In this document: piece by piece, positions 24,442 to 33,408 of the stretch
Layout: each line of letters starts with the position of its first letter
Numbering within the stretch: the first letter of the stretch is position 1
Source: Cohaesibacter sp. ES.047
Lineage (GTDB): Bacteria; Pseudomonadota; Alphaproteobacteria; Rhizobiales; Cohaesibacteraceae
Length of the DNA: 64,000 nt
Assembly (NCBI RefSeq): GCF_900215505.1
Contig: NZ_LT907844.1
Coordinates: 1,708,501-1,772,500 of the forward strand
Reading direction: 5' to 3'
Position numbers and translations under genes: made by a program
The notes under the pieces: model-generated
What the model saw: the letters and a program-made list of their open reading frames with translations, nothing else
Databases searched by the model: none
Told to the model about the DNA's origin: nothing

Positions 24442-25701
24442 TCAGTCGGTCTGAGGCGAAAAGAACAGGATCATTCGACAGTTTTCGCCGTTTTCGTCAC
24501 TTTGAACGTAGCCGGAGAGCATGGTCGTCACTCTCTCGCCGGTCTCCTGTTGCAACTGGCATTCGGTGGCGTTGACAAAGCCTTTCACAAACCATCCGGT
24601 GCGGACGGGCTCGCTGCCAAGGTGACGCGATTGCGTCGTCAGAAGAGATGACAGCTTCTGATCGACGAGGTCTTCGGGATCTTTCTCCAGTGTTGACGAA
24701 ATCTGGTGATTGGCCTGAAGGATCTCTCCCTGTTCGTTGATCACAATGGCTGGCAACGGCATTTTCTGGATCAGTTCGTCGATCTGCGCAGCATTGTGAC
24801 TTGCCTGGCGCTCGGCTGTTCTGTGATCCGTGACATCGTGCAGGGAAATGACGGCGCCGATCTTCTTGCCTTGCTGATCAAGGATCGAGCGGCCATGGGT
24901 GCTGACAATGTGTGGCGTATCGCCGTAACGATCAACGACAATCTCGGACTGGTTCTTGTGGTTGTCATTGAAGGCCCGTGTCAGCGGGCTGTTGCCCATG
25001 TCCAGCGGCGTGACGCCGTCGGCCTTGAACAAGCGGTGGCTGGTGATCAGAGGCATCAAAAGGCTGAGAGAATTCTCGATGCCGAGCATTTCGCTGGCGC
25101 TCTTGTTGAACAGAACCGGAAGGCCATTGTCATCGCAGGCGATGATGCCATCCTGCGCATTGTCGAGAACGGCGCTGAGATATTCCTGCTCGATTTCGAG
25201 TTCGTGGGTCTTCTCCTGCACCAGTTCTTCGAGATGCTCGTTGGCGGCGGCCAACTCTTCCTTGGCGAGCTTGCGAGAAATGTGCGCGAACATGCGGGCG
25301 CCCAGGATCGTGAAATTGACAGGCTTTTCAATGTAGTCTACGGCACCGCTTTGCAGAGCCTCGACATGATCCCTGGTTTCTTCACGCGCCGTGACGACGA
25401 CGATCGGCAGATCCAGATGCGGATAGAGCTCCTTGACACGCAACAGAACGTCGTACCCGCTCATTCCCGGCATGACAAGGTCCAGCAGCACAAGATCGGG
25501 CGTTTCGTTCTCAATGGCCGCGAGCGCTTCTTCGCCCGTTGCAGCCAGAACGACTTCGTAGCCTTCATAGTCGGCAAACAGTCCGAGGATTTCTCTCAGT
25601 TCATTGTCATCATCAACGATCAGAACCTGCGGTTTCTGCCGGTTGTGCTGTTTATCGAGGTGCGGAGGCGCGCTCAATGCGTTCATCATGTCGGTTTTCA
25701 T
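24442..25701 (-). CDS. Response regulator with two PAS domains (no output kinase)
   Basis: The 419-aa product has a receiver domain (about 24-145: VLIVDDDNE, phosphoacceptor Asp74 in LVLLDLVMPGMSG, Lys in YIEKPVNF), a coiled-coil linker (about 148-180, KEELAAANEHLEELVQEKTH) and two PAS domains (about 180-300 and 305-415). It ends without a kinase, GGDEF or DNA-binding domain. It is the last gene of a phosphorelay set after a sensor kinase, receiver and Hpt protein. It may act by protein contact or as a phosphate sink. Confidence 0.85.
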   Translation of the reverse strand: MKTDMMNALSAPPHLDKQHNRQKPQVLIVDDDNELREILGLFADYEGYEVVLAATGEEALAAIENETPDLVLLDLVMPGMSGYDVLLRVKELYPHLDLPIVVVTAREETRDHVEALQSGAVDYIEKPVNFTILGARMFAHISRKLAKEELAAANEHLEELVQEKTHELEIEQEYLSAVLDNAQDGIIACDDNGLPVLFNKSASEMLGIENSLSLLMPLITSHRLFKADGVTPLDMGNSPLTRAFNDNHKNQSEIVVDRYGDTPHIVSTHGRSILDQQGKKIGAVISLHDVTDHRTAERQASHNAAQIDELIQKMPLPAIVINEQGEILQANHQISSTLEKDPEDLVDQKLSSLLTTQSRHLGSEPVRTGWFVKGFVNATECQLQQETGERVTTMLSGYVQSDENGENCRMILFFSPQTD

Positions 25702-25747
25702 TCACTCTCTCCATTGATCTTTCTTGCTGTCTGATACGGCCCACTTT

Positions 25748-26125
25748 CTACTTTCTGTTTTGAAAGGCGGGGATCTGGGCATCGTATAGGGTTGATTGTT
25801 CGGGGCTGGCTTCTTCCACCAGATCCTTGAGGTCGCTGAACAATGCTTCGATCCTTATTTCCTGTTCCTGGGTGATCGGGCCTGCCGTGTTTCCCAGTTC
25901 CTTGAGATATCGTTCCAGTTTGGCGGCCGACTGGCTGATTTCGTTGAACCCGATGGTTCCGCTGCTGCCCTTGACCTTGTGTGCACGGTCTGCGGCTTCA
26001 ATGGCTATGTGCTGGCACTGGTCTCCAGCACAGTGGAGCCGGGTCAGGCTGAGATCGATCTCAGCGAGTTCCTGTCCCAGCGTGGTGCAATGCCTCTTGA
26101 TCAGGGCCCGCAGTTGCTCAATCAT
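25748..26125 (-). CDS. Histidine phosphotransfer (Hpt) protein
   Basis: The 125-aa all-helical product carries the Hpt motif AHKVKGSSGTIGF with the phosphorylatable His49. Such domains shuttle phosphate between receivers in multistep relays. Its ATG overlaps the stop of the receiver gene by four bases (ATGA), so it is translated with it. Confidence 0.88.
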   Translation of the reverse strand: MIEQLRALIKRHCTTLGQELAEIDLSLTRLHCAGDQCQHIAIEAADRAHKVKGSSGTIGFNEISQSAAKLERYLKELGNTAGPITQEQEIRIEALFSDLKDLVEEASPEQSTLYDAQIPAFQNRK

Positions 26126-26529
26126 CCTGTTGCGCGCTCCTCACCCAGATAGTTCTGCCAGATGCAGGATACCTTGTAGGGCAATTCAATTGGATCGAAT
26201 GGCTTGATGATCACGTCAATGGCACCGTTGTCGCGATATTCCTTGACCTCGTGGCGCTGAGCCTTGGCTGTGAGAAACACCACCGGGATGTTGGCTGAGG
26301 CGGGGTCTTTTTTCAGTTTCTCGAATGTTTCGGTTCCATCCATGCCCGGCATCATGACGTCCATCAGGATCAGGTCTGGGGCGAATTGTGGCACTTTTTC
26401 AAGCGCTTCCTGACCACTGGCGCAAAGGTCGATGGCGAAACCGCCAAGGGAGCCGAGCGCGAGTTCGGCAATCGCTCGAATATCTGGATCATCCTCGACA
26501 TAGGTTATGCGTTTGAGTTGCTGTTGCAT
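26122..26529 (-). CDS. Single-domain response regulator (CheY-like)
   Basis: The 135-aa product is a lone receiver: acidic pair in YVEDDPD, phosphoacceptor Asp57 in LILMDVMMPGMDG, Thr in VVFLTAKAQ, Lys in VIIKPFDP. With the kinase just upstream (17-base gap) and the Hpt protein downstream it forms a four-part phosphorelay. It has no output domain. Confidence 0.92.
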   Translation of the reverse strand: MQQQLKRITYVEDDPDIRAIAELALGSLGGFAIDLCASGQEALEKVPQFAPDLILMDVMMPGMDGTETFEKLKKDPASANIPVVFLTAKAQRHEVKEYRDNGAIDVIIKPFDPIELPYKVSCIWQNYLGEERATG

Positions 26530-26546
26530 TGTTTTCAGCCTCCTTT

Positions 26547-28928
26547 TTAGGCAATGCCTCTTAGTGGCTCCGTTGTCGTGTCTTGTTCTTCGGGTATCTC
26601 GAGTGCGGACGTTTCAGCGACCTTGAGGCGCACATGGAAGGTAGTGCCCACGCCCTCCTCGGTTTCAAAGCTGATGTCACCACCATGTGCCCTGACGATT
26701 TCTTTCGAGATGGCAAGGCCCAGTCCGGACCCCCCTGTGCGCCGGTTGCCGGAATTGTCTGCCTGGGCGAATTTCCCGAAGACCTGCTCCTGGAAGGCTG
26801 CCGGGATCCCCTTGCCATGGTCCGTGACGGAGATGTGCAAGCGATCCTTTTCGCGTTCCGCAGCGATCCGCACCTCACCGCCGTCCGGTGAATGCTTGAC
26901 GGCGTTCGATATGAGGTTGGTCATGACCTGTTCGATACGGTACGGGTCGGCCGATACAACAAGGTTTTGGCTATGGCATTCAAGCTTGAGTGACACACCA
27001 TACTGGCGGCCGTATGCACGATTTTCACGGATGTTTCTTTCGAGAAGGTCCACAATCCGGATTGGCTCGACGTCATAGGTCAATTTGCCGGCCTCGATTT
27101 TTTCCATGTCGAGGATGTCGTTGACCAGATGGGTCAGCCGGTCACAGTTGTCGTAGGCGATATCGAGCATTTTACGCGGTTGCTCTGGCAGATCGCCGGG
27201 CATGATCGAGCGAACCAGACCAAGAGACCCCTTGATTGACGTAAGGGGTGTGCGCAGCTCGTGGCTGACCTTCGAGACGAACTCGCTTTTCATTGTCTGG
27301 ACTTTTTGCAGCTCCGTCAGATCGGTCATGATGCCGGTGTAATAGGTCTCGCCTTTGACGCGCAGTTTGCTGACGGCCAGATGCACCTGAACCGATGAAC
27401 CATCCTTGCGAACGGCGGTGACCTCGCGTCCGACGCCGATGATATTGGGCTTGCCTCCGCTGGCGAAACGCCTCAGATAGTCGTTGTGTCGCTCCCGATC
27501 ATAGGCATTCATCAGCATCGAAACATTTTTGCCAATCATTTCCTCGCGGTCGTATCCGAACAAACTGCTTGTGGCCTGATTGACGTCTTTGATGATCCCG
27601 CGCTTGTTGATCGACAGAATCGGGTTTTCTGCTGTCGCAAGAATGGCTTTGATGCGTTCCTGCTTCTCTTCGAGGCTGGCCGCCATTTGATAGACGGACC
27701 GCAGCAGGATACCGACTTCATCGCGGCGCTTCCGGCCTTCGACCTTCAAGCTTTCAAGTGGGGCTCCCATTGAAAGGTTCGATGTTGCCTTGGTCAGCAA
27801 TTGCAAGGGGCTGGCCATGTAGCGGGTCAGAATGGAGGCAATGATCGTCGCCACGACAACCAGCATCAGTGTGATGACGATGATCTGGTCGCGCATGACA
27901 ATGCTCTGCTCCATCAATAAAGACATCGGCGCGACAGCTGCGATCAGAATGGAGTGGTGCTGCAATTCCTCGGAAAGATGCAGCCGTGCAACTCGCGCCA
28001 GATAGTCATCGGTTTGCACGCTCCAGCTTTGGCCTTTGGCTGAGTGGGCTGCGCCTTGGAGCAATTGGCCAATGGCCGGATATTCTTTCTGCAATCTGTA
28101 GGGCGTCCCCAGATCGCGACCGAATGTTTTCGTTTCATCGGGATGAGAGAGATAGGCACCGGTTTTGTCGGTCATCAGGAAAATCTTTTCCCGCTCCATA
28201 ACATTCGTCAGCCGTTTGATCACCCGGGACATGTTGGTGTTGATGACGATGACACCAAGCAGTTCAGCGTCGCGCCCATAGACCTTGCTGGCCACGCGCA
28301 TCACGGCAACGTGGGGCGTCTCGATCTCATTGCGTTCACGGTTCAGGTCAATGCCGAAAAAACGCACCCTGTCCTGCAAGTCGGCCAATGTTGCGGCAAA
28401 ATATGCCCGAGTACTCTTGTCCTGCAGACCATTGCCTTTGACGCGTGTGGGATTGCCTTGGCCATTGTTGATCCGGACCAGTTCCATCCCTGTCTTGTCG
28501 ATCAGACGGATCTGCAAGAGATCCGGGTTGCTTTCTGCCAGTGAGAGAAAGATCTGGGCCAGTCGGTCTTTCCAGACGGCTTCCTTGATGTTTGCGATCT
28601 GTTCGCTACCGCTTTCGGCGCGCGCGTTCAGAATGCCCTGAATGGGAGGGGTTCCGGCAAGCATCCTGACATTGCGCTTGGCATCGTCTGTTGCGATCTT
28701 CAGATCACGGGCGGCCTGTTGAACCGCGAAGTCAAGTCTTTCACTCTCTCTAGAAATATTCGTTTCCTGATTTTGCCAGTATTGTAAAAAACCGACAAAA
28801 ATCGACGTACACAAAACAAGACCAATCGCCATAGCAAGAAAAGGCGTGAAAATGCTATCCGAAATATTTATGTCTTTTTCTTCGTAAATGTTCATTGTTG
28901 TACATTTCAAAAAGAAGGGCGTGCTCAT
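26547..28928 (-). CDS. Membrane sensor histidine kinase (Cache-HAMP-PAS-HisKA-HATPase)
   Basis: The 793-aa kinase has a first transmembrane helix (about 28-50), a large extracytoplasmic Cache-type sensor (about 55-340, including FLMTDKTGAYLSHPDE), a second helix (about 343-365), HAMP, then PAS (about 425-540: NPILSINKRGIIKDVNQATS). HisKA follows with VSHELRTPLTSIKGS (His556) and HATPase_c (NLISNAVKHSPDGGEV, DHGKGIP, GGSGLGLAISKEIV). It lacks its own receiver; the next genes supply receiver and Hpt in trans. An ATG at 28895 is an alternative start, and neither start has a clear ribosome-binding site. Confidence 0.92.
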   Translation of the reverse strand: MSTPFFLKCTTMNIYEEKDINISDSIFTPFLAMAIGLVLCTSIFVGFLQYWQNQETNISRESERLDFAVQQAARDLKIATDDAKRNVRMLAGTPPIQGILNARAESGSEQIANIKEAVWKDRLAQIFLSLAESNPDLLQIRLIDKTGMELVRINNGQGNPTRVKGNGLQDKSTRAYFAATLADLQDRVRFFGIDLNRERNEIETPHVAVMRVASKVYGRDAELLGVIVINTNMSRVIKRLTNVMEREKIFLMTDKTGAYLSHPDETKTFGRDLGTPYRLQKEYPAIGQLLQGAAHSAKGQSWSVQTDDYLARVARLHLSEELQHHSILIAAVAPMSLLMEQSIVMRDQIIVITLMLVVVATIIASILTRYMASPLQLLTKATSNLSMGAPLESLKVEGRKRRDEVGILLRSVYQMAASLEEKQERIKAILATAENPILSINKRGIIKDVNQATSSLFGYDREEMIGKNVSMLMNAYDRERHNDYLRRFASGGKPNIIGVGREVTAVRKDGSSVQVHLAVSKLRVKGETYYTGIMTDLTELQKVQTMKSEFVSKVSHELRTPLTSIKGSLGLVRSIMPGDLPEQPRKMLDIAYDNCDRLTHLVNDILDMEKIEAGKLTYDVEPIRIVDLLERNIRENRAYGRQYGVSLKLECHSQNLVVSADPYRIEQVMTNLISNAVKHSPDGGEVRIAAEREKDRLHISVTDHGKGIPAAFQEQVFGKFAQADNSGNRRTGGSGLGLAISKEIVRAHGGDISFETEEGVGTTFHVRLKVAETSALEIPEEQDTTTEPLRGIA

Positions 28929-29179
28929 ACATGTCTTGTTCTTATTATTTCATTCGGCTGATGTAGAAAAAGTTAAGCGATCAAATTGCAATCAAAATAT
29001 AATTATTATTATAAATGTCCAAAATTATTTTTGTATATTCATATTTTTACTTAAGTAGACGATCCGTTTTATCAAAATCTTGTTTTGTGTTGTTGATGGT
29101 AACTTTTTGAAAACTTAGAAGTGAGATTTTGATGGTTAACACTCTTTGTTAGGCAAGCTGCAGGATTAGTAGAAACTCG
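28929..29179. promoter_or_regulatory. AT-rich divergent promoter region
   Basis: This 251-base gap separates the phosphorelay genes from the receiver/zinc-ribbon gene cluster. It is far richer in A and T than the surroundings (for example a run of ATAATTATTATTATAAAT near 28998). No EcfG box was found. Both transcripts should start here, and a nucleoid protein or dedicated regulator may bind. I could not place specific -35/-10 boxes. Confidence 0.55.
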
Positions 29180-31039
29180 ATGACTGCTTTACATCAAATC
29201 AAACCGATTGCAGATTCCACCGAGCCCATGGATATCAAGTCTGACGGGCTCAGGATTCTGGTGGCTGAAGACAGTTCGATCACGCAGGATCTGATCAAAC
29301 TGGTCCTGTCTCAACGTGGCCATCTCGTTGATATTGTTGATGATGGAGAAGAAGCTCTGCGGGCCTTGCGGGGCAAGATCTATGATGTCGCATTGCTCGA
29401 CTATCACCTACCCAAGCTGGATGGCGTTGACCTGCTGGCGCAATTCCTGTCCGAGGCTGGCAATCGACCGCTACCGTGTTTTGTTGCCGTGACGGGCGAT
29501 GTAGAAGGCTTGTTGGCACATCGGTCCAATTGCGAGCATTTCGACCGGATCATTCCCAAACCTCTCAATGTCGAGGAAATCCTTTCGCTTGTCGATGAGA
29601 TTGGCGGCAAAGAAGGGCTGGGCCCGGAGCAAGGCAAAACTGCAGAAGGGACTAGACCAAAGACTGATCCACAGCCCGAGGCTTTCGAGCAGATCCCGAC
29701 GCGCAAGTCGAACCGGGTTCATCATTCGGTTCTGTCAAGCATTGGCTCTGATTGCCACTTTCTGCGTTGGCCAGCCGACTTTCAGGACAAGGCTGGGTCT
29801 GAGGGTTGGCCGGATGCTGATGAAGGGGCGGGGGCATATGATGGCATTCTGATCGAAGAAGCCGCAACGGCAGCGTCCCTTGACAGTTTGTGGCAGAGAC
29901 CGGGATTGCATCTGCTTCCTCTCATTGATCTTGTCGGAGGTCTTGGCCCTCTGGCAGATGTGGATGCCTCGAAGCTGGCCGTGACCGCTGGCAATGTCAT
30001 CGAGGAGACAATCGAGAGATTTCACCAAAGACGCAATGCGCTTCACCGCGACATTCTCATGTCCAAGGTTCTGGCCGACAAGCTGCTGGCGCGCATTTAT
30101 GTATCCAGCCGACCGCTGGAGCCGTTCTATTCCTATCAGAGCCTTGAGGCGGTGATCTACAACATATCGCTGGAAAGCCGGATCGTGCTGGAGGAGGCTG
30201 GCAAACTTGCTGAGAACGGATTTTTGAAGCCTGCCTTTTTCGAGCGCTTTCATACTTGCGGTGGCTGCGGAAGTTCCCAGTTCAATGTGCGCGAGGAATG
30301 CCCAACCTGCCGGTCTTCGAACCTGCACGAGGACAATTATCTGCATCACTTCAAGTGCGCCCATCAGGCGCCCGAAGCGGATTTCATGCAAGGGGATGAG
30401 TTGGTCTGTCCCAAATGCCGCCAACGCCTGCTGCATTTCGGGAGCGACTATGACAAACCGGGCACGGTCATCACCTGCCAATCCTGTCACCATTCGACGT
30501 CCGAGCCCAACATCGGGTTCGTGTGCCTTGCTTGCGGGGCTCACACCGATGGCGATGCCATTCGGACGCGGGATGTGTTCGGCTTCAGTCTGACGGACAA
30601 GGCTGTCGATTTCCTCCGTGCTGGTCAGTCTTATCTGGGGTTCACCGAAAATGTCCTCAAATTCTCGGATCTGCCACTTGATCTGGTGGTGGCTCTCAAT
30701 GAGGCCGCGCGGCAGTTCAACGAAACGGGCACGCCATTTGCCCTGTTGGAGATCAGGTATGATCGGGCGCGGGAGCTGGAGCGGGAACACGGGCCGCGGC
30801 TGTTCCGGAAAATGCGGGAGCAGTTTTTAGAGAATCTGCGCAACCTCTTTGCAACCGCTCAGGTCGGGGCAACGATGAAAAGTGTTCGAGGCCATTCCTT
30901 CGATTTTGCCTTGCTGCACCAGACCGATCCGGACCGTTTCAAGACAATGACGAACGATCTGATTGCGCGGGCCGGGCAAGGGCTGCGGGATGATCTCAAG
31001 GCACGGATTGCCGTGTTCGGCCCCGGAGACCTGTTCTGA
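29180..31039 (+). CDS. Receiver plus TackOD1-like zinc-ribbon output protein
   Basis: The 619-aa product starts with a receiver domain (about 24-145: ILVAEDSS, Asp74 in ALLDYHLPKLDG, Lys in IIPKPLN). A variable linker and a helical region follow, then a cysteine-rich module at about 360-452 with CGGC, CPTC, CPKC, CQSC and CLAC pairs plus an HHFKC segment, likely binding several zinc ions. The C-terminal 160 residues look like a degenerate cyclase-type domain without a GGDEF signature. The cysteine module resembles TackOD1 output domains as I remember them, not verified. It overlaps the next gene (TGATG) and probably controls it. Confidence 0.75.
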   Translation: MTALHQIKPIADSTEPMDIKSDGLRILVAEDSSITQDLIKLVLSQRGHLVDIVDDGEEALRALRGKIYDVALLDYHLPKLDGVDLLAQFLSEAGNRPLPCFVAVTGDVEGLLAHRSNCEHFDRIIPKPLNVEEILSLVDEIGGKEGLGPEQGKTAEGTRPKTDPQPEAFEQIPTRKSNRVHHSVLSSIGSDCHFLRWPADFQDKAGSEGWPDADEGAGAYDGILIEEAATAASLDSLWQRPGLHLLPLIDLVGGLGPLADVDASKLAVTAGNVIEETIERFHQRRNALHRDILMSKVLADKLLARIYVSSRPLEPFYSYQSLEAVIYNISLESRIVLEEAGKLAENGFLKPAFFERFHTCGGCGSSQFNVREECPTCRSSNLHEDNYLHHFKCAHQAPEADFMQGDELVCPKCRQRLLHFGSDYDKPGTVITCQSCHHSTSEPNIGFVCLACGAHTDGDAIRTRDVFGFSLTDKAVDFLRAGQSYLGFTENVLKFSDLPLDLVVALNEAARQFNETGTPFALLEIRYDRARELEREHGPRLFRKMREQFLENLRNLFATAQVGATMKSVRGHSFDFALLHQTDPDRFKTMTNDLIARAGQGLRDDLKARIAVFGPGDLF

Positions 31040-32315
31040 TGTCGGGCCATCTTGCAGACGGAATTGACTTCCTTTCTGCCCAGAGCCCAGCGGGCCTGCT
31101 GGCGCTTTACTGGTTTGTGCTTCTTTTCGAGGTGCCGCGTTATGCCCTGTCCTTTCTGGTGGCGGCTTTTACGACGCGAAGCGACGACAATGTGGCCAGC
31201 ACATCGGATGGCGCGACGGTTTGGGACGGGCGCCTGTCCGTCATCATCGCCGGGCATAATGAGGAAAATTCCATCGAACGCTGCGCTCGCAGCTTGTGGG
31301 AACAAAGCCTGAAGCCGGATGAGATCGTGGTGATCAGCGATGGCTCGACGGACAATATGGCCCGCACCCTGCGCCGTTTGCAGGTGGAGGGGATCGTGCA
31401 AAAGGTGCACTGCACCCATTTGCGGGCGGGCAAATCTGCGGCAACCAATCTGGCGGAACGACTTGCTGACGGCGATGTTCTCGTCAATGTGGATTGTGAC
31501 TGCTCGTTTGACCGGCATGCGCTTCGCAGCATTGTTGCGCCAATGGTGGACGAGAGAATTGGCGCGGTTTCAGGCAATATCCTTATCAGGGCGCAGGAGA
31601 AAAGCCTCTGGTCGGCCTTTCAGGCAATTGAGTATCTGATCTCGATTTCGCTGGGCAAGCGGGTGCAGTATATGTTGGATCAGGTGACATGTGCGTCGGG
31701 AGCCTTTGCGGCTTTTCGGGCGACGGCCTTGCGGGGTGTCGGGGGCTGGATGCCGGGGGCGGCGAGGATCTTGATGTCACCTTGCGGCTTCGGCGGAAGG
31801 GCTGGAAGATCGCCTTTGCGGCCGGTGCAATCTGCTATACCGATCCACCGCAAACAGCGACCGCGCTCGTCAAGCAAAGGTTCCGCTGGGAGCGGGATGC
31901 CGTGCGTCTTCGCTATCGCAAGCATGTCGGGCTGATGAACCCCTTCCATGCTGGTTTCAGGCCGCTGGAACTCATGCATGAGTTGGAGTTCCTGATCTTC
32001 AATGTCATTGCTGCGGTGGCTTTGCCCTTTTATCTGGTCTGGTTGTTTGCAACCTATGGAGATTTGGCCTTGCCGGTCCTTTTGGGCGCGCAGATTGGCC
32101 TGTTTTTGCTCGATTTCCTTGTTTTCTTCATCGCCGGTTTTGCAACGCCCAAAGCCCAGTCGTTCCAGCTTATCCCGTTCGTTGCCGGCTACAGCATCTT
32201 CTATGGCAATTTTCTGAGGATCATCCGATTGCTGGCCTATGGGCAGGAGTGGTTTTTCCGCAGTTCCTACAAGGATAGCTATGTGCCCGACAAGGTTCAC
32301 GATGTCAGGGAATGA
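31039..32315 (+). pseudogene. Processive GT2 polysaccharide synthase, interrupted by a frameshift
   Basis: The first part (31039 to about 31755) encodes an N-terminal membrane segment and the GT2 core: SVIIAGHNEENS, ISDGSTDN and the VNVDCDCS metal/nucleotide motif. At the G-run 31755-31759 the frame breaks. In the next frame the protein resumes with GGEDLDVTLRLRRKGW, the QRFRW motif of processive synthases (cellulose, hyaluronan or alginate type), and four C-terminal helices. One extra G would restore a protein of about 425 residues. It may be a true mutation, a slippage-variable site, or a sequencing error. An HlyD-type adaptor gene follows. Confidence 0.85.
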
Positions 32316-32388
32316 GGGGTGAAACGAACATGCCATATCTGATGCCGAACGTCTTATCGGCCAACCATTGCCAGAGGAGGGTCTTGAT

Positions 32389-33384
32389 ATGAGAAGTCTT
32401 AAAAAGCGTCCGCGGTCCGACAATCTGGTCAACCAGTCACGCCGCCACTCAGGTTCACTTGGTCGCCGGATCTATCTGGGCTTGCTGATTGTCTTTGTCT
32501 TTTTCGTTGCGAACTATTTCTGGGGTGATCTTATTTTCCTCAGAGGGGATGGTCTGGTGATGCGCGACAAGACCGTGATTGCAGCGAGCTATGTCTCTCG
32601 CATTGACGAGGTTGCCGTGACGCCGGGGGCCGTGGTCAGCGAGGGGGAAGAAATCCTCCACATCGCGTCGCCCGAGCAACTGGAGCGGCTGGCTGACCTT
32701 TCAACGCGGCAGGCGGATCTGATCCAGCGATCGGCCGAGTTTCGTCTGCGCAAGCAGATCGCAGACCGAATGCTGCCTCTTGCCAAGGAACGCCAGCAAA
32801 AGACCGGTGAGCTTCTGGATATGGTTGGGGGGCTTAAAAGCAGCGGCAACCTCAGCAACGAGCGGTATCATGACATTCTGGCGGAAAGCTTCGACGCGAG
32901 CTCGCAGCTGGCCAGATTGATGGCGGATCAGGACACGCTGTCCGATCAAATGGCGTCGCTGGAGACGGCCCGAACCGAGGCGCATATGGCTTTGAAGAAC
33001 CTTCAGGATCATTATTCACAAGGCGTGATCCGGTCGCCGGTCACCGGTACGGTGGGAGCGCATGTTCCGGTCCCAGGTTCGGTCTATCGCTCGGGAGATC
33101 CGATGGTGTCGATCTTTTCGGGGGACGCCTATGTGTTGACCTATTTGCCGCGCCGCTATCTCTTTGCCATCGAGGTGGGCATGGAGGTCAACGTTTCCAG
33201 CGGCAGGCAGTCGGTGGCAGGGGTGATCGATGCCATTCTGCCCGTCTCGGATATGCTGCCGCAGGAGTTCCAGAGCAATTTCAAGCCGCGCGAGCGGAGC
33301 CAGTTGGCAAGGATCCGACTGGTCGAACCGGACCAGTTCCCTCTTTATGAAAAAGTCAGTGTATCCAGCCGCTTGATGTGGTGA
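32389..33384 (+). CDS. HlyD-family membrane fusion protein
   Basis: The 331-aa product has one transmembrane helix (about 27-45), a biotinyl-lipoyl-like half motif (VIAASYVSRIDEVAVTPGAVVSEG), a coiled-coil hairpin (about 90-205) and the second half motif (GVIRSPVTGTVGAHVPVPGSVY), then a beta-barrel. This is the periplasmic adaptor layout. It resembles Alg44 without the PilZ domain. A GAGGAGG site eight bases before the ATG fixes the start. Together with the GT2 synthase it suggests export of a polysaccharide across the envelope. Confidence 0.87.
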   Translation: MRSLKKRPRSDNLVNQSRRHSGSLGRRIYLGLLIVFVFFVANYFWGDLIFLRGDGLVMRDKTVIAASYVSRIDEVAVTPGAVVSEGEEILHIASPEQLERLADLSTRQADLIQRSAEFRLRKQIADRMLPLAKERQQKTGELLDMVGGLKSSGNLSNERYHDILAESFDASSQLARLMADQDTLSDQMASLETARTEAHMALKNLQDHYSQGVIRSPVTGTVGAHVPVPGSVYRSGDPMVSIFSGDAYVLTYLPRRYLFAIEVGMEVNVSSGRQSVAGVIDAILPVSDMLPQEFQSNFKPRERSQLARIRLVEPDQFPLYEKVSVSSRLMW

Positions 33385-33405
33385 GGCAAGTGGCCGGACT
33401 TGCCT
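33384..33405. terminator. Weak hairpin between convergent genes
   Basis: AGGCAAG and CTTGCCT form a 7-bp stem with an 8-base loop just after the HlyD stop. There is no good T-run, so termination here is uncertain. Confidence 0.35.
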
Positions 33406-33408
33406 TGC

